A stretch of DNA of 34,367 bases from Streptomyces sp. SID10853 (GTDB lineage Bacteria > Actinomycetota > Actinomycetes > Streptomycetales > Streptomycetaceae). The notes below the pieces were generated by a model, which had not been told where the DNA came from, ran no database searches, and saw only the letters and a list, made by a program, of their open reading frames with translations. The stretch lies in assembly GCF_010548145.1 (NCBI RefSeq), contig NZ_JAAGLN010000058.1, positions 1 through 34,367 on the forward strand. The letters run 5' to 3'. Position numbers and translations under genes: made by a program. Positions 5,773 to 13,741 of this stretch are shown in pieces; the first letter of the stretch is position 1, and every line of letters begins with the position of its first letter.

Positions 5773-8601
5773 TCAGCCCACCGAGCTGTACGCCACCACA
5801 CCCCGCCGGACCGCGTCGACCGCCTTGCGGGCGTTGCGCGAGACCGTGCTGTTCTCGCCGGGGGCGGCAGCCGCGATCTGGCCCAGGACGTCGATGACCT
5901 GCTTGCACCAGCGGACGAAGTCACCGGCGGGCATGTCGGCGTCGCGCAGCACCTCGTCCAGGTCCCGGCCGGACGCCCACTGGTAGGCCGCCCAGGCGAA
6001 GCCGAGGTCGGGCTCGCGCTGGCCCACGCCCTCCGTCTGGTTGATCTTGAAGTCCTCCTCCAGGGCGTCGAGCCTGCCCCAGATGTGGACCATCTCGCCC
6101 AGCGCGGTCTTCACCGGCCCCGACGGCACCTTGGGTGCGACGGCGTCGTCGGCCTGGCGCGCCTCGAAGACCAGCGCCGACGCGCACGCGGCCAGCTCGG
6201 CGGGGTTGAGTCCTTCCCAGACGCCCTCCCGCAGACACTCCGACGCCAGCAGGTCCAGCTCGCCGTAGAGCCGGGCGAGGCGCTTGCCGTGCACGGTCGA
6301 CTCGTCACCCCGGAGGTAGTCCAGCTCGGTCAGCAGGGCGTAGATCCGGTCGAAGGTGCGGGCGATGGTGTTGGTGCGGCCCTCGATCCGGCGCTCCAGC
6401 TGTCGGGTGTCGCGCTGCAGCCGGTGGTAGCGCTCGGCCCAGCGGGCGTGGTCCTCGCGCTCGTCGCAGCCGTGGCAGGGGTGGGCGCGCAGCTCGGTAC
6501 GCAGCCGGGCGATCTCCCGGTCGTCGGCGGCCGCGGCCCGCGGTTTGCGGTGCCGTTCGGGCACGATGTGCCCGGCCTTGCTCCGCAGCGCGGACGCCAG
6601 ATCCCGCCTCGACTGGGGCGACTTCGCGTTGAACGACTTGGGGATCCGCATCCGGTCCAGGGCCTCGACGGGCACCGGGAAGTCGATCGAGGCGAGCCGC
6701 TTGACCTGGCGCTCGGCGGTCAGCACCAGCGGGCGGGGCCCGTCGTACGCCTCGAAGCCCCGGTGCCCGTTGGCCCGGCCGGCCGGCAGTCCCGGGTCGA
6801 TGACCAGCGCGAGCCCGGCGAACTTGCCGGTCGGCACATGGATGACATCGCCCGGCCTGAGCTTCTCCAGCGCGTCGGCGGCGGCGGCCCGCCGCTGCAC
6901 GGCACCCTGCTTGGCCAGCTCGGTCTCGCGGTCCTTGAGATCGCGGCGCAGCCGGGCGTACTCCTCGAAGTCGCCGAGGTGGCAGGTCATGCCCTCGCGG
7001 TAGCCCGCGATGCCCTCCTCGTTCTTCTGCACCTGCTTGGAGATCCCGACGACCGACTTGTCGGCCTGGAACTGCGCGAAGGACGTTTCGAGCAGCTCAC
7101 GCGAGCGGTGCCGGCCGAACTGCTGCACCAGATTGACGGCCATGTTGTACGAGGGTCGGAAGCTGGAGCGCAGCGGATAGGTACGGGTGCCGGCGAGGCC
7201 CGCGAGCGCCCCGGGGTCCATGGCGCGCTGCCAGAGCACCACGGCGTGGCCCTCGACATCGATACCGCGCCGCCCGGCCCGGCCGGTCAGCTGGGTGTAC
7301 TCACCGGGGGTGATGTCGGCGTGCTGCTCGCCGTTCCACTTGACGAGCTTCTCCAGGACGACGGAGCGGGCCGGCATGTTGATGCCGAGCGCCAGGGTCT
7401 CCGTGGCGAACACGGCCTTCACGAGCCCGCGTACGAACAGCTCCTCGACGACCTCCTTGAAGGTCGGCAGCATCCCGGCGTGGTGCGCGGCGATGCCCCG
7501 CTCCAGACCCTCCAGCCACTCGTAGTAACCGAGGACATGGAGGTCCTCGCGCGGGATGGCGGCGGTGCGCTCCTCGACGAGCTCGCGGACGGTGTTGCGG
7601 GCCTCTTCCGGGTTGAGCCGCAGCCCCGCGTGGAGGCACTGCTGGACGGCGGCCTCACAGCCGGCCCTGCTGAAGATGAAGGTGATGGCGGGCAGCAGCC
7701 CCTCGGCGTCGAGGCGGGCGACGACCTCGGCCCTGCTGGGGGTCCAGATCCGGCTGCGGGAGCGCCGCTCGCGCTCGCGGTCCGCCTCGCGCACCATCTT
7801 GCCGCGGCGCCGGTCGCGCGGGTTGTACGTGCGCTGGTTCTCCTGCCGGGCCATCCGCAGCAGGTCCGGGTTGACCTCGCGCTTGGCGCCGCCCCGGCCG
7901 CCGTGGTCCGTCGACTCCTCGAACAGGTCGTACATCCGGCGCCCGGCGAGGACGTGCTGCCAGAGCGGGACGGGACGGTGCTCGGAGACGATCACTTCGG
8001 TGTCGCCGCGTACGGTGTCCAGCCAGTCGCCGAACTCCTCCGCGTTGGACACGGTCGCGGAGAGCGAGACCAGGGTCACCGACTCCGGCAGGTGGATGAT
8101 GACCTCCTCCCAGACGGCCCCGCGGAAGCGGTCGGAGAGGTAGTGCACCTCGTCCATCACCACATAGCCGAGGCCCAGGAGCGCCTGCGAGCTCGCGTAC
8201 AGCATGTTCCGCAGGACCTCGGTGGTCATGACGACCACCGGGGCGTCGGCGTTCACACTGTTGTCACCGGTGAGCAGGCCGACCTTGTCCGCCCCGTACC
8301 GCTTGGCGAGGTCCGCGTACTTCTGGTTGGACAGGGCCTTGATCGGGGTGGTGTAGAAGCATTTACGGCCCTGCTCCAGGGCCAGGTGCACGGCGAACTC
8401 GCCGACGATCGTCTTGCCCGAGCCGGTGGGTGCCGCGACGAGCACACCCTTGCCCGCCTCCAGGGCACGGCACGCCTCGATCTGGAACGGATCGAGGTCG
8501 AAGTCGTACATCCGCCGGAAGGGGGCCAGCGCGGTGGCCTCTTCTACAGCGCGGACGCGGGCAGCTGCATAACGCTCAGCGGGCGAAAGGTCCTCGGTCA
8601 T
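5773..8601 (-). CDS. helY: HelY-like Ski2/Mtr4-type DEAD/DEAH-box RNA helicase
   Basis: The 942-residue superfamily-2 helicase has its ATP-binding and hydrolysis motifs in order: Q-motif-like region DLDPFQIEACRALEAG, motif I APTGSGKT (Lys 63), TTPIKALSNQK, motif II DEVH (150-153), motif III SLSATVSNAEEFGDWL, then ATETLALGINMPARSVVLEKL and motif VI QLTGRAGRRGID. A long C-terminal region follows, as in Ski2/Mtr4/Dob1 proteins, with a small Cys-rich element (CHGCDERE). Length and order match mycobacterial HelY (Rv2092c), which likewise lies beyond tatA-tatC next to pafBC. It probably acts in RNA processing or decay; this is family inference. ATG 8601 is downstream of the lipid kinase gene by 76 bases and lacks a clear ribosome binding site. 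Confidence 0.93.
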   Translation of the reverse strand: MTEDLSPAERYAAARVRAVEEATALAPFRRMYDFDLDPFQIEACRALEAGKGVLVAAPTGSGKTIVGEFAVHLALEQGRKCFYTTPIKALSNQKYADLAKRYGADKVGLLTGDNSVNADAPVVVMTTEVLRNMLYASSQALLGLGYVVMDEVHYLSDRFRGAVWEEVIIHLPESVTLVSLSATVSNAEEFGDWLDTVRGDTEVIVSEHRPVPLWQHVLAGRRMYDLFEESTDHGGRGGAKREVNPDLLRMARQENQRTYNPRDRRRGKMVREADRERERRSRSRIWTPSRAEVVARLDAEGLLPAITFIFSRAGCEAAVQQCLHAGLRLNPEEARNTVRELVEERTAAIPREDLHVLGYYEWLEGLERGIAAHHAGMLPTFKEVVEELFVRGLVKAVFATETLALGINMPARSVVLEKLVKWNGEQHADITPGEYTQLTGRAGRRGIDVEGHAVVLWQRAMDPGALAGLAGTRTYPLRSSFRPSYNMAVNLVQQFGRHRSRELLETSFAQFQADKSVVGISKQVQKNEEGIAGYREGMTCHLGDFEEYARLRRDLKDRETELAKQGAVQRRAAAADALEKLRPGDVIHVPTGKFAGLALVIDPGLPAGRANGHRGFEAYDGPRPLVLTAERQVKRLASIDFPVPVEALDRMRIPKSFNAKSPQSRRDLASALRSKAGHIVPERHRKPRAAAADDREIARLRTELRAHPCHGCDEREDHARWAERYHRLQRDTRQLERRIEGRTNTIARTFDRIYALLTELDYLRGDESTVHGKRLARLYGELDLLASECLREGVWEGLNPAELAACASALVFEARQADDAVAPKVPSGPVKTALGEMVHIWGRLDALEEDFKINQTEGVGQREPDLGFAWAAYQWASGRDLDEVLRDADMPAGDFVRWCKQVIDVLGQIAAAAPGENSTVSRNARKAVDAVRRGVVAYSSVG

Positions 8602-8677
8602 CTTGTCATCGAGCCTACCCGCCGCCTCGGACAGTCAGCGCGATCTTTATTTGAGCATTTCAACTGCCGATGGCATT

Positions 8678-9634
8678 TCAGCCGCCGATGACCCTGACCG
8701 CCCGCGGCACGCACTCGGCGGTCAGCGGCAGCGCGCCCAGCGGCTCGCCGTCCGCGTACCCGGTGACCCCCGCGGCCCGCAGTTCGATCCGGCGCGCCCG
8801 GTACGAGGTGACGGCGGGGTGGCCGAGGTGGGTGCCCCGGTAGACCTTCGGGAAGACCCTGACCAGCGTGGTGCGGGAGCAGGCGCCGACCACCGTGACG
8901 TCGAAGAGGCCGTCGTCCAGCTCCGCACCGGCGCAGATCCGCATGCCACCGCCGTACGACGGTCCGTTGCCGACGGCGACGAGCGTCGCCTCCATCTCCA
9001 GGGCCGGTCCCCCGTCCAGCACCAGCCGGTACGGCACCGGCCGGAAGGCGGCCAGCTCGGCGATCATCGCCAGGTCGTACTTCAGCCGCCCGGCCGGCCA
9101 GCGCATCCGGTTCCCGCGGTCGTTGACCCGGGAGTCGAACCCGGCGGCGAGTACACTCCCGAACCAGCGCTCGCCGTCCCGCCCGGGCCCGGCGCCGCCC
9201 GGATCCGTCCCGTCGGCCGGACCCGTCCCGTCGGCCGGGGCGACCCTGCCGAGGTCGATCTCCCTGATGTTGCCGCCCTTGAGCGCATCGGCCACCGAGC
9301 GGCCCGCGGCCGCCGGGTCCCGTACCGGCAGCCCCAGCCCGCGGGCGAAGTCGTTGCCTGTGCCGACGGCCACCACGCCCAGCGGGGTGCGGGTGCCCGC
9401 GACCGCCTGGAGGGCGAGGCTGATCATGCCGTCCCCGCCGACGGCTATGAGTGCGCCGGTCCCGCCCCGCACGGCCTCATGTGCCCGGCGCAGCGCGTCG
9501 GGCGCGTCGCTGCCGAGCACCGTACGTACGGAGAAGCCTGCGTCCCGCAACGCGGAAGCGGCCGGCTGCGCGGCGTGCGCGCCCCGGCCGCGTCCTGCGG
9601 TGGGATTGACGAAGAGGGTGATCTCGCTGGTCAC
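8678..9634 (-). CDS. DagK/YegS-type diacylglycerol or lipid kinase
   Basis: The 318-residue protein has the DAGK catalytic fold: FVNPTAGRGRG at the N-terminus, the nucleotide motif VGGDGMISLALQAV (GGDG at about residue 65), GVVAVGTGNDFARGLGLP, and the C-terminal sandwich with FGSVLAAGFDSRVN, VAVGNGPSYGGGMRICAGAELDDGLFDV and ADGEPLG. The usual GGDGTxN is GGDGMIS here. It likely phosphorylates diacylglycerol or a related lipid with ATP at the inner membrane face, recycling lipid intermediates. A Gly/Pro/Asp-rich insert near residues 153-171 looks like a lineage-specific loop. The start is GTG 9634, 19 bases after the tatC stop, so it is probably co-transcribed with tatC and helY. Confidence 0.9.
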   Translation of the reverse strand: MTSEITLFVNPTAGRGRGAHAAQPAASALRDAGFSVRTVLGSDAPDALRRAHEAVRGGTGALIAVGGDGMISLALQAVAGTRTPLGVVAVGTGNDFARGLGLPVRDPAAAGRSVADALKGGNIREIDLGRVAPADGTGPADGTDPGGAGPGRDGERWFGSVLAAGFDSRVNDRGNRMRWPAGRLKYDLAMIAELAAFRPVPYRLVLDGGPALEMEATLVAVGNGPSYGGGMRICAGAELDDGLFDVTVVGACSRTTLVRVFPKVYRGTHLGHPAVTSYRARRIELRAAGVTGYADGEPLGALPLTAECVPRAVRVIGG

Positions 9635-9653
9635 CCGCCGGACCCTACAAGGG

Positions 9654-10616
9654 TCAGGTCACGTCGTCGTAACCGCCCAGACCACTGGAGCTGGAACCGT
9701 CGGTCTCGCCGCCGGCCTGCCCCGGGACCCGCGACGCGGGCACGGTCTCGACCTCGTCTATGGCCTCGGGAGTGAGGTCGAGCTCGGACGCCTCGTCGTC
9801 GTCCGGACCCGCCGCGGCGCGCTGCGCCTTCCTGCGGTCGTTCAGCACCGCGATGATCGTGGCGACGCCGTAGAGCACCCAGATGGGCCCGGCCAGCGCC
9901 AGCATCGTCAGCGGGTCGGTGCTGGGCGTGGCGACCGCGGCGAAGACCGTGATGCCCATGATCATGCCGCGCCACCAGCCGGCCATCCGCTTACCGGTGA
10001 TGATCCCGACGAAGTTCAGCATGACGAGCAGCAGCGGCAGCTCGAAGGAGAGCCCGAAGACGACCACCATCCGGGTGATCAGGTCGAGCAGATCGTCGAG
10101 GGGCAGCTGGTTGTCGAGGCCCGCCGGGGAGAAGTCCAGCAGGACCTTCGCCATCGTGGGGAGGGTCTTGTACGCGAAGAAGCCACCGGCGAGGAAGAGC
10201 GGGAAGCCCGCCGCCACGAAGCCGATGGTGTACTTGCGCTCGTGCTTGTGCAGCCCCGGCGCCACGAAGGCCCACAGCTGGTAGAGCCAGATCGGCGAGG
10301 ACAGCACCACACCGGCCATCAGGGAGACCTTGAGGGCCAGCGTGAACGGTGTGAGCAGACCGTTCAGGACGATCCGTGCACAGGTCCCGTCCCGCTGGTG
10401 CGAGAGTTCCGTGAAGCTCGAATGGCAGCCCACGGCATGCAGCACCGGGTTGGTGAAGAATTCAATGATGTCCCTGTAGAAGAAGGCAGCGACGATCGTG
10501 ACGACGACGATCCCCAGCAGCCCTTTCGCCAGCCGGTTGCGCAGCTCACGCAGGTGCTCCACGAGGGGCATGCGCCCGTCGGGATCCCTCTCCACTTTGC
10601 GGGCAGACACGAGCAA
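9654..10616 (-). CDS. tatC: Sec-independent protein translocase TatC
   Basis: TatC is the polytopic membrane receptor for twin-arginine signal peptides. The 320-residue sequence shows the cytoplasmic N-terminal MPLVEHLRELRNRLAKG, about six transmembrane segments, LWAFVAPGLHKHERKY, FGLSFELPLLLVMLNFVGII and ATPSTDPLTM, all hallmark TatC regions. A charged, acidic C-terminal tail of about 60 residues is typical for actinobacteria. The chosen start is TTG 10616, because GAGGA lies six bases upstream. GTG 10610 is the alternative and would remove two residues. It lies 63 bases after tatA, with a hairpin between the two genes. Confidence 0.95.
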   Translation of the reverse strand: MLVSARKVERDPDGRMPLVEHLRELRNRLAKGLLGIVVVTIVAAFFYRDIIEFFTNPVLHAVGCHSSFTELSHQRDGTCARIVLNGLLTPFTLALKVSLMAGVVLSSPIWLYQLWAFVAPGLHKHERKYTIGFVAAGFPLFLAGGFFAYKTLPTMAKVLLDFSPAGLDNQLPLDDLLDLITRMVVVFGLSFELPLLLVMLNFVGIITGKRMAGWWRGMIMGITVFAAVATPSTDPLTMLALAGPIWVLYGVATIIAVLNDRRKAQRAAAGPDDDEASELDLTPEAIDEVETVPASRVPGQAGGETDGSSSSGLGGYDDVT

Positions 10617-10636
10617 CCCACGTCCTCATCTGTGCG

Positions 10637-10664
10637 GCGGGCAGCCGCTCACCGCGGTGCCCGC
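10637..10664 (-). other. Hairpin between tatA and tatC
   Basis: GCGGGCA (10637-10643) pairs with TGCCCGC (10658-10664), with an inner CCGC/GCGG stem and one bulged base. There is no T tract, so it looks less like a terminator than an mRNA-stabilising or partially attenuating element. Confidence 0.5.
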
Positions 10665-10679
10665 TCCGGCCCGGTCTTG

Positions 10680-10961
10680 TCAGCGCTTGGTCGAGTCCGA
10701 AGGCTCGGTCACGGGACGGGCGCTGGTCACGTCTCCCGGAGCGGCCTGGATCGTACGCGGGACGTCGGCCTGGGGGTCCTGCGGGGGGTCGGCCGGAGCG
10801 GTCTGCTGACCCTCCGACTTCATCGCCTTGGCCTCGCTCTTGAGGATGCGGGCGGACTTGCCCAGCGAACGGGCCATGTCCGGAAGCTTCTTCGCACCGA
10901 ACAGCAGGACGATGACGACGAGGATCAGGATGATCTCGGGGGCGCCGAGCCTTCCGAACAT
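10680..10961 (-). CDS. tatA: Sec-independent protein translocase TatA
   Basis: The 93-residue protein has the TatA pattern: a short N-terminal transmembrane helix in MFGRLGAPEIILILVVIVLL, the FGAKKLPDMARSLGKS hinge and amphipathic helix, then a polar Gln/Pro/Asp-rich tail. It forms the pore-like component that is normally made in excess over TatC. The ATG is preceded by GAGAAGG. Upstream on the minus strand is a possible promoter near 11041-11080, with TACGAT and a weak TTGCCC 19 bases before it. The gene is separated by about 200 bases from the small membrane protein gene. Confidence 0.96.
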   Translation of the reverse strand: MFGRLGAPEIILILVVIVLLFGAKKLPDMARSLGKSARILKSEAKAMKSEGQQTAPADPPQDPQADVPRTIQAAPGDVTSARPVTEPSDSTKR

Positions 10962-11171
10962 AAGCTGTACCTTCTCACCGAGGCGGCTGGGGTGGGACTG
11001 CCCGACCGATCGGACAGGCGTCCGGTCGTCGTGCTGGCAGCGATCGTAACCCGCGGGGGTAAACGCAGGGCAATGCCTGTGCAGACTCGCGCCTGCGGCC
11101 CGCGCCTCGCTCCCGGGCCCGCGACCAGTAGCGTACCGCTCGAAACGGCCCGGCAGCAGAGCCCGGCGCCT

Positions 11172-11369
11172 CTATCGCAAACTTTCACCGCTCCGCGCGA
11201 GCCCGGTGGCCGCCCGCTCCAGGCCGTCGGCGGCCTGACCGATCTGCTGTGTGGCGCGCGCCACTTGGCTGCCGAGGCGCTGGGCCTCGACGAAAACCCT
11301 GATGGCGAGCACACCCAGCACGGCGATTCCGAGGAACCCCAGGACGATCGCGGTCATCGGCCAGAACAT
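11172..11369 (-). CDS. Small single-pass membrane protein, function unknown
   Basis: From ATG 11369 (AGGG seven bases upstream) the product is 65 residues. It has an N-terminal transmembrane helix (FWPMTAIVLGFLGIAVLGVLAI) followed by an amphipathic, possibly coiled-coil stretch rich in Ala, Gln and Leu (AQRLGSQVARATQQ, DGLERAATGLA). GTG 11375 is an alternative start with poor spacing to a ribosome binding site. It follows the zinc-ribbon gene by a few bases and should be co-transcribed with pafB-pafC. The topology is vaguely TatA-like (short helix then amphipathic helix), but the TatA hinge motif is absent. No function is assigned. Confidence 0.7.
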   Translation of the reverse strand: MFWPMTAIVLGFLGIAVLGVLAIRVFVEAQRLGSQVARATQQIGQAADGLERAATGLARSGESLR

Positions 11370-11378
11370 GTGCACGCC

Positions 11379-11633
11379 CTAGAGAGTGGAGTGGAGGCGC
11401 AGCGTCCGTACGCCCCCGCCGGTGAGGAGTTCGACGATCCGCTCACCGGCCGGTTTACGGACCGAGGAACCGCAGTCCGGGCAGGTGAAGGAGTAGAAGG
11501 TGGTGCGCCTGCTGGCGCCGATCGCCAGCCGCAGCGCGCCCGCCGCCAGCTCGAACCGGCTGCGGCAGTCCGGGCAGGCGGCCCGGAAGATGACCGGGCC
11601 CACCTGCGCCGAGAATCCAGGCATAACCGACAT
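11379..11633 (-). CDS. Small zinc-ribbon protein, function unknown
   Basis: The product (84 residues from ATG 11633) carries two CxxC knuckles, AACPDCRSRFEL and FTCPDCGSSVRK, about 25 residues apart, as in a zinc ribbon. The remainder is mostly hydrophobic strands and a basic tail. TTG 11642 is an alternative start that would overlap the pafC stop and has AGGAGG seven bases upstream; MPGF at 11624 is another. Position directly after pafC suggests translational linkage to it. Zinc ribbons bind nucleic acid or protein partners. No specific role can be assigned. Confidence 0.75.
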   Translation of the reverse strand: MSVMPGFSAQVGPVIFRAACPDCRSRFELAAGALRLAIGASRRTTFYSFTCPDCGSSVRKPAGERIVELLTGGGVRTLRLHSTL

Positions 11634-11638
11634 ATCCC

Positions 11639-12604
11639 TCAACTCCTCTCCTCCTGCCCGTCATAGGCGGCGAGCGCCTCACGGGCCGCGAGCCGCGCGC
11701 TGGCCGCCAGGTCCGCCGGCGAGACGATGCGCCCGTCCCGGCCGAGCCGCAGGGCGAGCCTGCGCAGCGAGGCGGGGTCGGGGGTGCGCAGGGTGATCCG
11801 CAGCCCGCCGTCGGCGAGCTCCTCCGCGCTGTCGTGCGGGTAGTACTCGGCGACCCAGCGGCCACCCGGGCCGACCTCGACCACGACCTCCGGGTCCTCG
11901 GCCGCGGGCTGGACCAGCCCGGCCGACAGATCACGCAGCTCAAGCTCGGGCGGGGCGGACGGCTCGTCGAGCAGCCGGATCTCGGCGACCCGGTCGAGGC
12001 GGAAGGTGCGCCGGGCCTCGGAGAGGTAGCACCACGCCTCCATGTACGTATGACCGACCGCGAACAGTCTGATCGGGTCGACCTCACGCTCGGTCAGTTC
12101 GTCGCGCGCCGGTGAGTAGTACCGCAGCCAGAGCCTGCGCCGCTCCGAGATGGCCCGGTCGACATCGGCGAACACCCCGCCCTCGGACTCGAAGGTCACC
12201 GAGAGCCGGGAGCTGGCGCCCGCCGCCTCACCCGCGGCGGCCTCCAGCTTGGCGGTGGCCCGCAGCAGCGCCTGCCGGTCGCCCTCGCGGAGCCCCGGGA
12301 GTGTCGCCACGGCGCGCGCGGCCACCAGCAGGGCCGTGGCCTCGTCGGCGGCGAGCCGCAGCGGCGCCGCGACGTCGTCGGCGTTGTGCCACCAGATGGA
12401 CTCGCCGTCGGTGTCGATGTCCAGGAGGTCGCCGCCGCGGAAGCTCGTCCCGCACATGGGCAGCACGTCCAGGTCCGAGATCAGTTCGTCCTCGGTGATG
12501 CCGAAGGCGCGCGCGACATCCCCGACGCGGGCGCCGGGGCGCTCGCGCAGGTAGGTCACCAGGGACAGCATCCGGCGGGTCTGGTCGATCGCGTTCGTAG
12601 CCAT
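11639..12604 (-). CDS. pafC: PafC, WYL-domain transcriptional regulator
   Basis: The 321-residue protein has an N-terminal winged-helix DNA-binding region (QTRRMLSLVTYLRERPGARVGDVARAFG) and a central WYL domain (WLRYYSPARDELTEREVDPIRLFAVGHTYMEAWCYL), then a WCX-type C-terminal domain. In mycobacteria PafB and PafC form a heterodimer that activates a LexA-independent DNA-damage regulon, with the WYL domain sensing a nucleic-acid signal. That role is transferred by homology. ATG 12604 is chosen because MATNAIDQTRR is the conserved start; the frame is open 15 codons further, overlapping pafB. It starts eight bases after the pafB stop, so the pair is made together. Confidence 0.93.
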   Translation of the reverse strand: MATNAIDQTRRMLSLVTYLRERPGARVGDVARAFGITEDELISDLDVLPMCGTSFRGGDLLDIDTDGESIWWHNADDVAAPLRLAADEATALLVAARAVATLPGLREGDRQALLRATAKLEAAAGEAAGASSRLSVTFESEGGVFADVDRAISERRRLWLRYYSPARDELTEREVDPIRLFAVGHTYMEAWCYLSEARRTFRLDRVAEIRLLDEPSAPPELELRDLSAGLVQPAAEDPEVVVEVGPGGRWVAEYYPHDSAEELADGGLRITLRTPDPASLRRLALRLGRDGRIVSPADLAASARLAAREALAAYDGQEERS

Positions 12605-12611
12605 GTGCCCC

Positions 12612-13568
12612 TCAGTCCTTGGCCACGGCGCGCAGCCGGTCCACCACATCGGCCCGCAGGTCCGCGGGGTCCAGCACGATCACATCGGGGCCGAACTCCA
12701 CCAGCCAGGCGTCCAGGCCGTGTCCGTACGGAATCTCCAACTCGTCCCAGCCGTCGCCGAGTTCCCGGACGGCGGTGGCGCGGGAGCGCAGCGGGTATCC
12801 AGCGCCCGAGCGCAGCCGGATGCGCGCGCCGCGCGTCGCGGTCTCACCGGCCCAGGTCTCGACGGTCTCGCGCACCGTCACCACGTCCGGCACCGGGGCC
12901 GTGAACACACCTGGCCTGGCACGGACTTTGCCGGTGATGCGGGAGAGCCGGAAGACCCGCTCGGCGCCGCGCTCACGGTCCCAGCCCGCGAGGTACCAGT
13001 GGCCGCGCCAGCACTCCAGCGTCCAGGGTTCGACCTGACGGGCCTCGGGGCGGGCCGCGTTGGCCTTGCGGTAGTCGAAGACGACGGGGCGACGGTCGCG
13101 GCAGGCCAGCATCAACGGCTCGAACGCGGCCTCGTGCACGGGGATACGCGGTTCGAGAGCGCCGTGCTGCACGGCGTACGGGTCATCGGCCTCGGGCATA
13201 CCGGCGGCCCGCAGCTTCTGCAGCGCGCCGCTGGCCGCGCCGGCCAGCCGGGCCTGCTGCCAGACCTTGGCGGCCAGCCCGAGCGCCGCGGCCTCCTCTG
13301 CGTCGAGCGCCACCGGCGGAAGCCTGTTGCTGTCACGGCGGGCCAGATAACCGGCGTCCCCGTCCAGGCTGTCGACCGTCTCGATGACCAGACCGAGTTC
13401 ACGGAGATCGTCCTTGTCCCGCTCGAACATCCGGTTGAAGGACTCGTCCGATCCCGCTTCCAGATACGCCTCGATGGACCCCCGCAGTTCACGCTTGCTG
13501 AGGGGGCGCCTGGTTCCGAGCAGGCACAGTGCCAGATTCATGAGCCGCTCGGCCTTGGCAATCGCCAT
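12612..13568 (-). CDS. pafB: PafB, WYL-domain transcriptional regulator
   Basis: The 318-residue protein begins MAIAKAERLMNLALCLLGT at ATG 13568, behind GAGAGGG. The winged-helix domain runs through RPLSKRELRGSIEAYLE, and the WYL domain around RRPVVFDYRKANAARPEARQVEPWTLECWRGHWYLAGWDRE contains the conserved basic and aromatic residues. The C-terminal WCX region follows. It is the partner of PafC in mycobacterial DNA-damage control. The frame is open upstream to 13715, but that stretch is intergenic promoter DNA. A sigma70-like promoter at 13661-13688 and an inverted repeat at 13631-13653 lie directly upstream. Confidence 0.93.
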   Translation of the reverse strand: MAIAKAERLMNLALCLLGTRRPLSKRELRGSIEAYLEAGSDESFNRMFERDKDDLRELGLVIETVDSLDGDAGYLARRDSNRLPPVALDAEEAAALGLAAKVWQQARLAGAASGALQKLRAAGMPEADDPYAVQHGALEPRIPVHEAAFEPLMLACRDRRPVVFDYRKANAARPEARQVEPWTLECWRGHWYLAGWDRERGAERVFRLSRITGKVRARPGVFTAPVPDVVTVRETVETWAGETATRGARIRLRSGAGYPLRSRATAVRELGDGWDELEIPYGHGLDAWLVEFGPDVIVLDPADLRADVVDRLRAVAKD

Positions 13569-13630
13569 CGACGCCCTCTCTGGAAGGTCCGGGTGTGTCC
13601 GCCGGGGGCTTCCCCGGGAAGAACGCAGCA

Positions 13631-13653
13631 CGTGGAACACGGCACGTTCCACG
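13631..13653 (-). promoter_or_regulatory. Inverted repeat (candidate operator) at the pafB start site
   Basis: CGTGGAAC (13631-13638) and GTTCCACG (13646-13653) are exact inverted repeats separated by seven bases. The repeat covers about +1 to +23 of the transcript predicted from the adjacent promoter, a usual place for a repressor site. The seven-base gap does not fit the actinobacterial LexA box, which has GAAC and GTTC four bases apart. Confidence 0.6.
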
Positions 13654-13660
13654 ACCGCCG

Positions 13661-13688
13661 ACCGTACCGCCCCGCGGTGCCGGGTCAA
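13661..13688 (-). promoter_or_regulatory. Sigma70/HrdB-type promoter of pafB-pafC
   Basis: On the minus strand TTGACC (13688-13683) is followed after 16 bases by TACGGT (13666-13661), a good match to TTGACN and TANNNT. The predicted start site is near 13654. The -35 element abuts the T tract of the fkbp terminator. Confidence 0.65.
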
Positions 13689-13691
13689 AAG

Positions 13692-13725
13692 CCGAGGGTC
13701 CATGCCGGCAGGCATGGACCCTCGG
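13692..13725 (-). terminator. Intrinsic terminator after the cytosolic FKBP gene
   Basis: A perfect 15-bp stem (13692-13706 with 13711-13725) has a four-base loop. Read on the minus strand it is followed by CTTTTGACC, a short U tract. It separates the FKBP unit from pafB. Confidence 0.88.
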
Positions 13726-13741
13726 AAACGATCACTTCCGG

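Noticed and set aside
5731..8691. A 986-codon plus-strand open frame opposite helY
   Set aside because: It mirrors the helicase gene, lacks recognisable domains and has no ribosome binding site. Such antisense frames are expected in high-GC DNA.
8868..11666. A 932-codon plus-strand open frame opposite the lipid kinase, tatC and tatA
   Set aside because: It crosses several well-supported genes and is an artefact of GC bias.
13631..13653. A LexA (SOS) box upstream of pafB
   Set aside because: GGAAC and GTTCC are present but seven bases apart instead of the four of the actinobacterial GAAC-N4-GTTC box.
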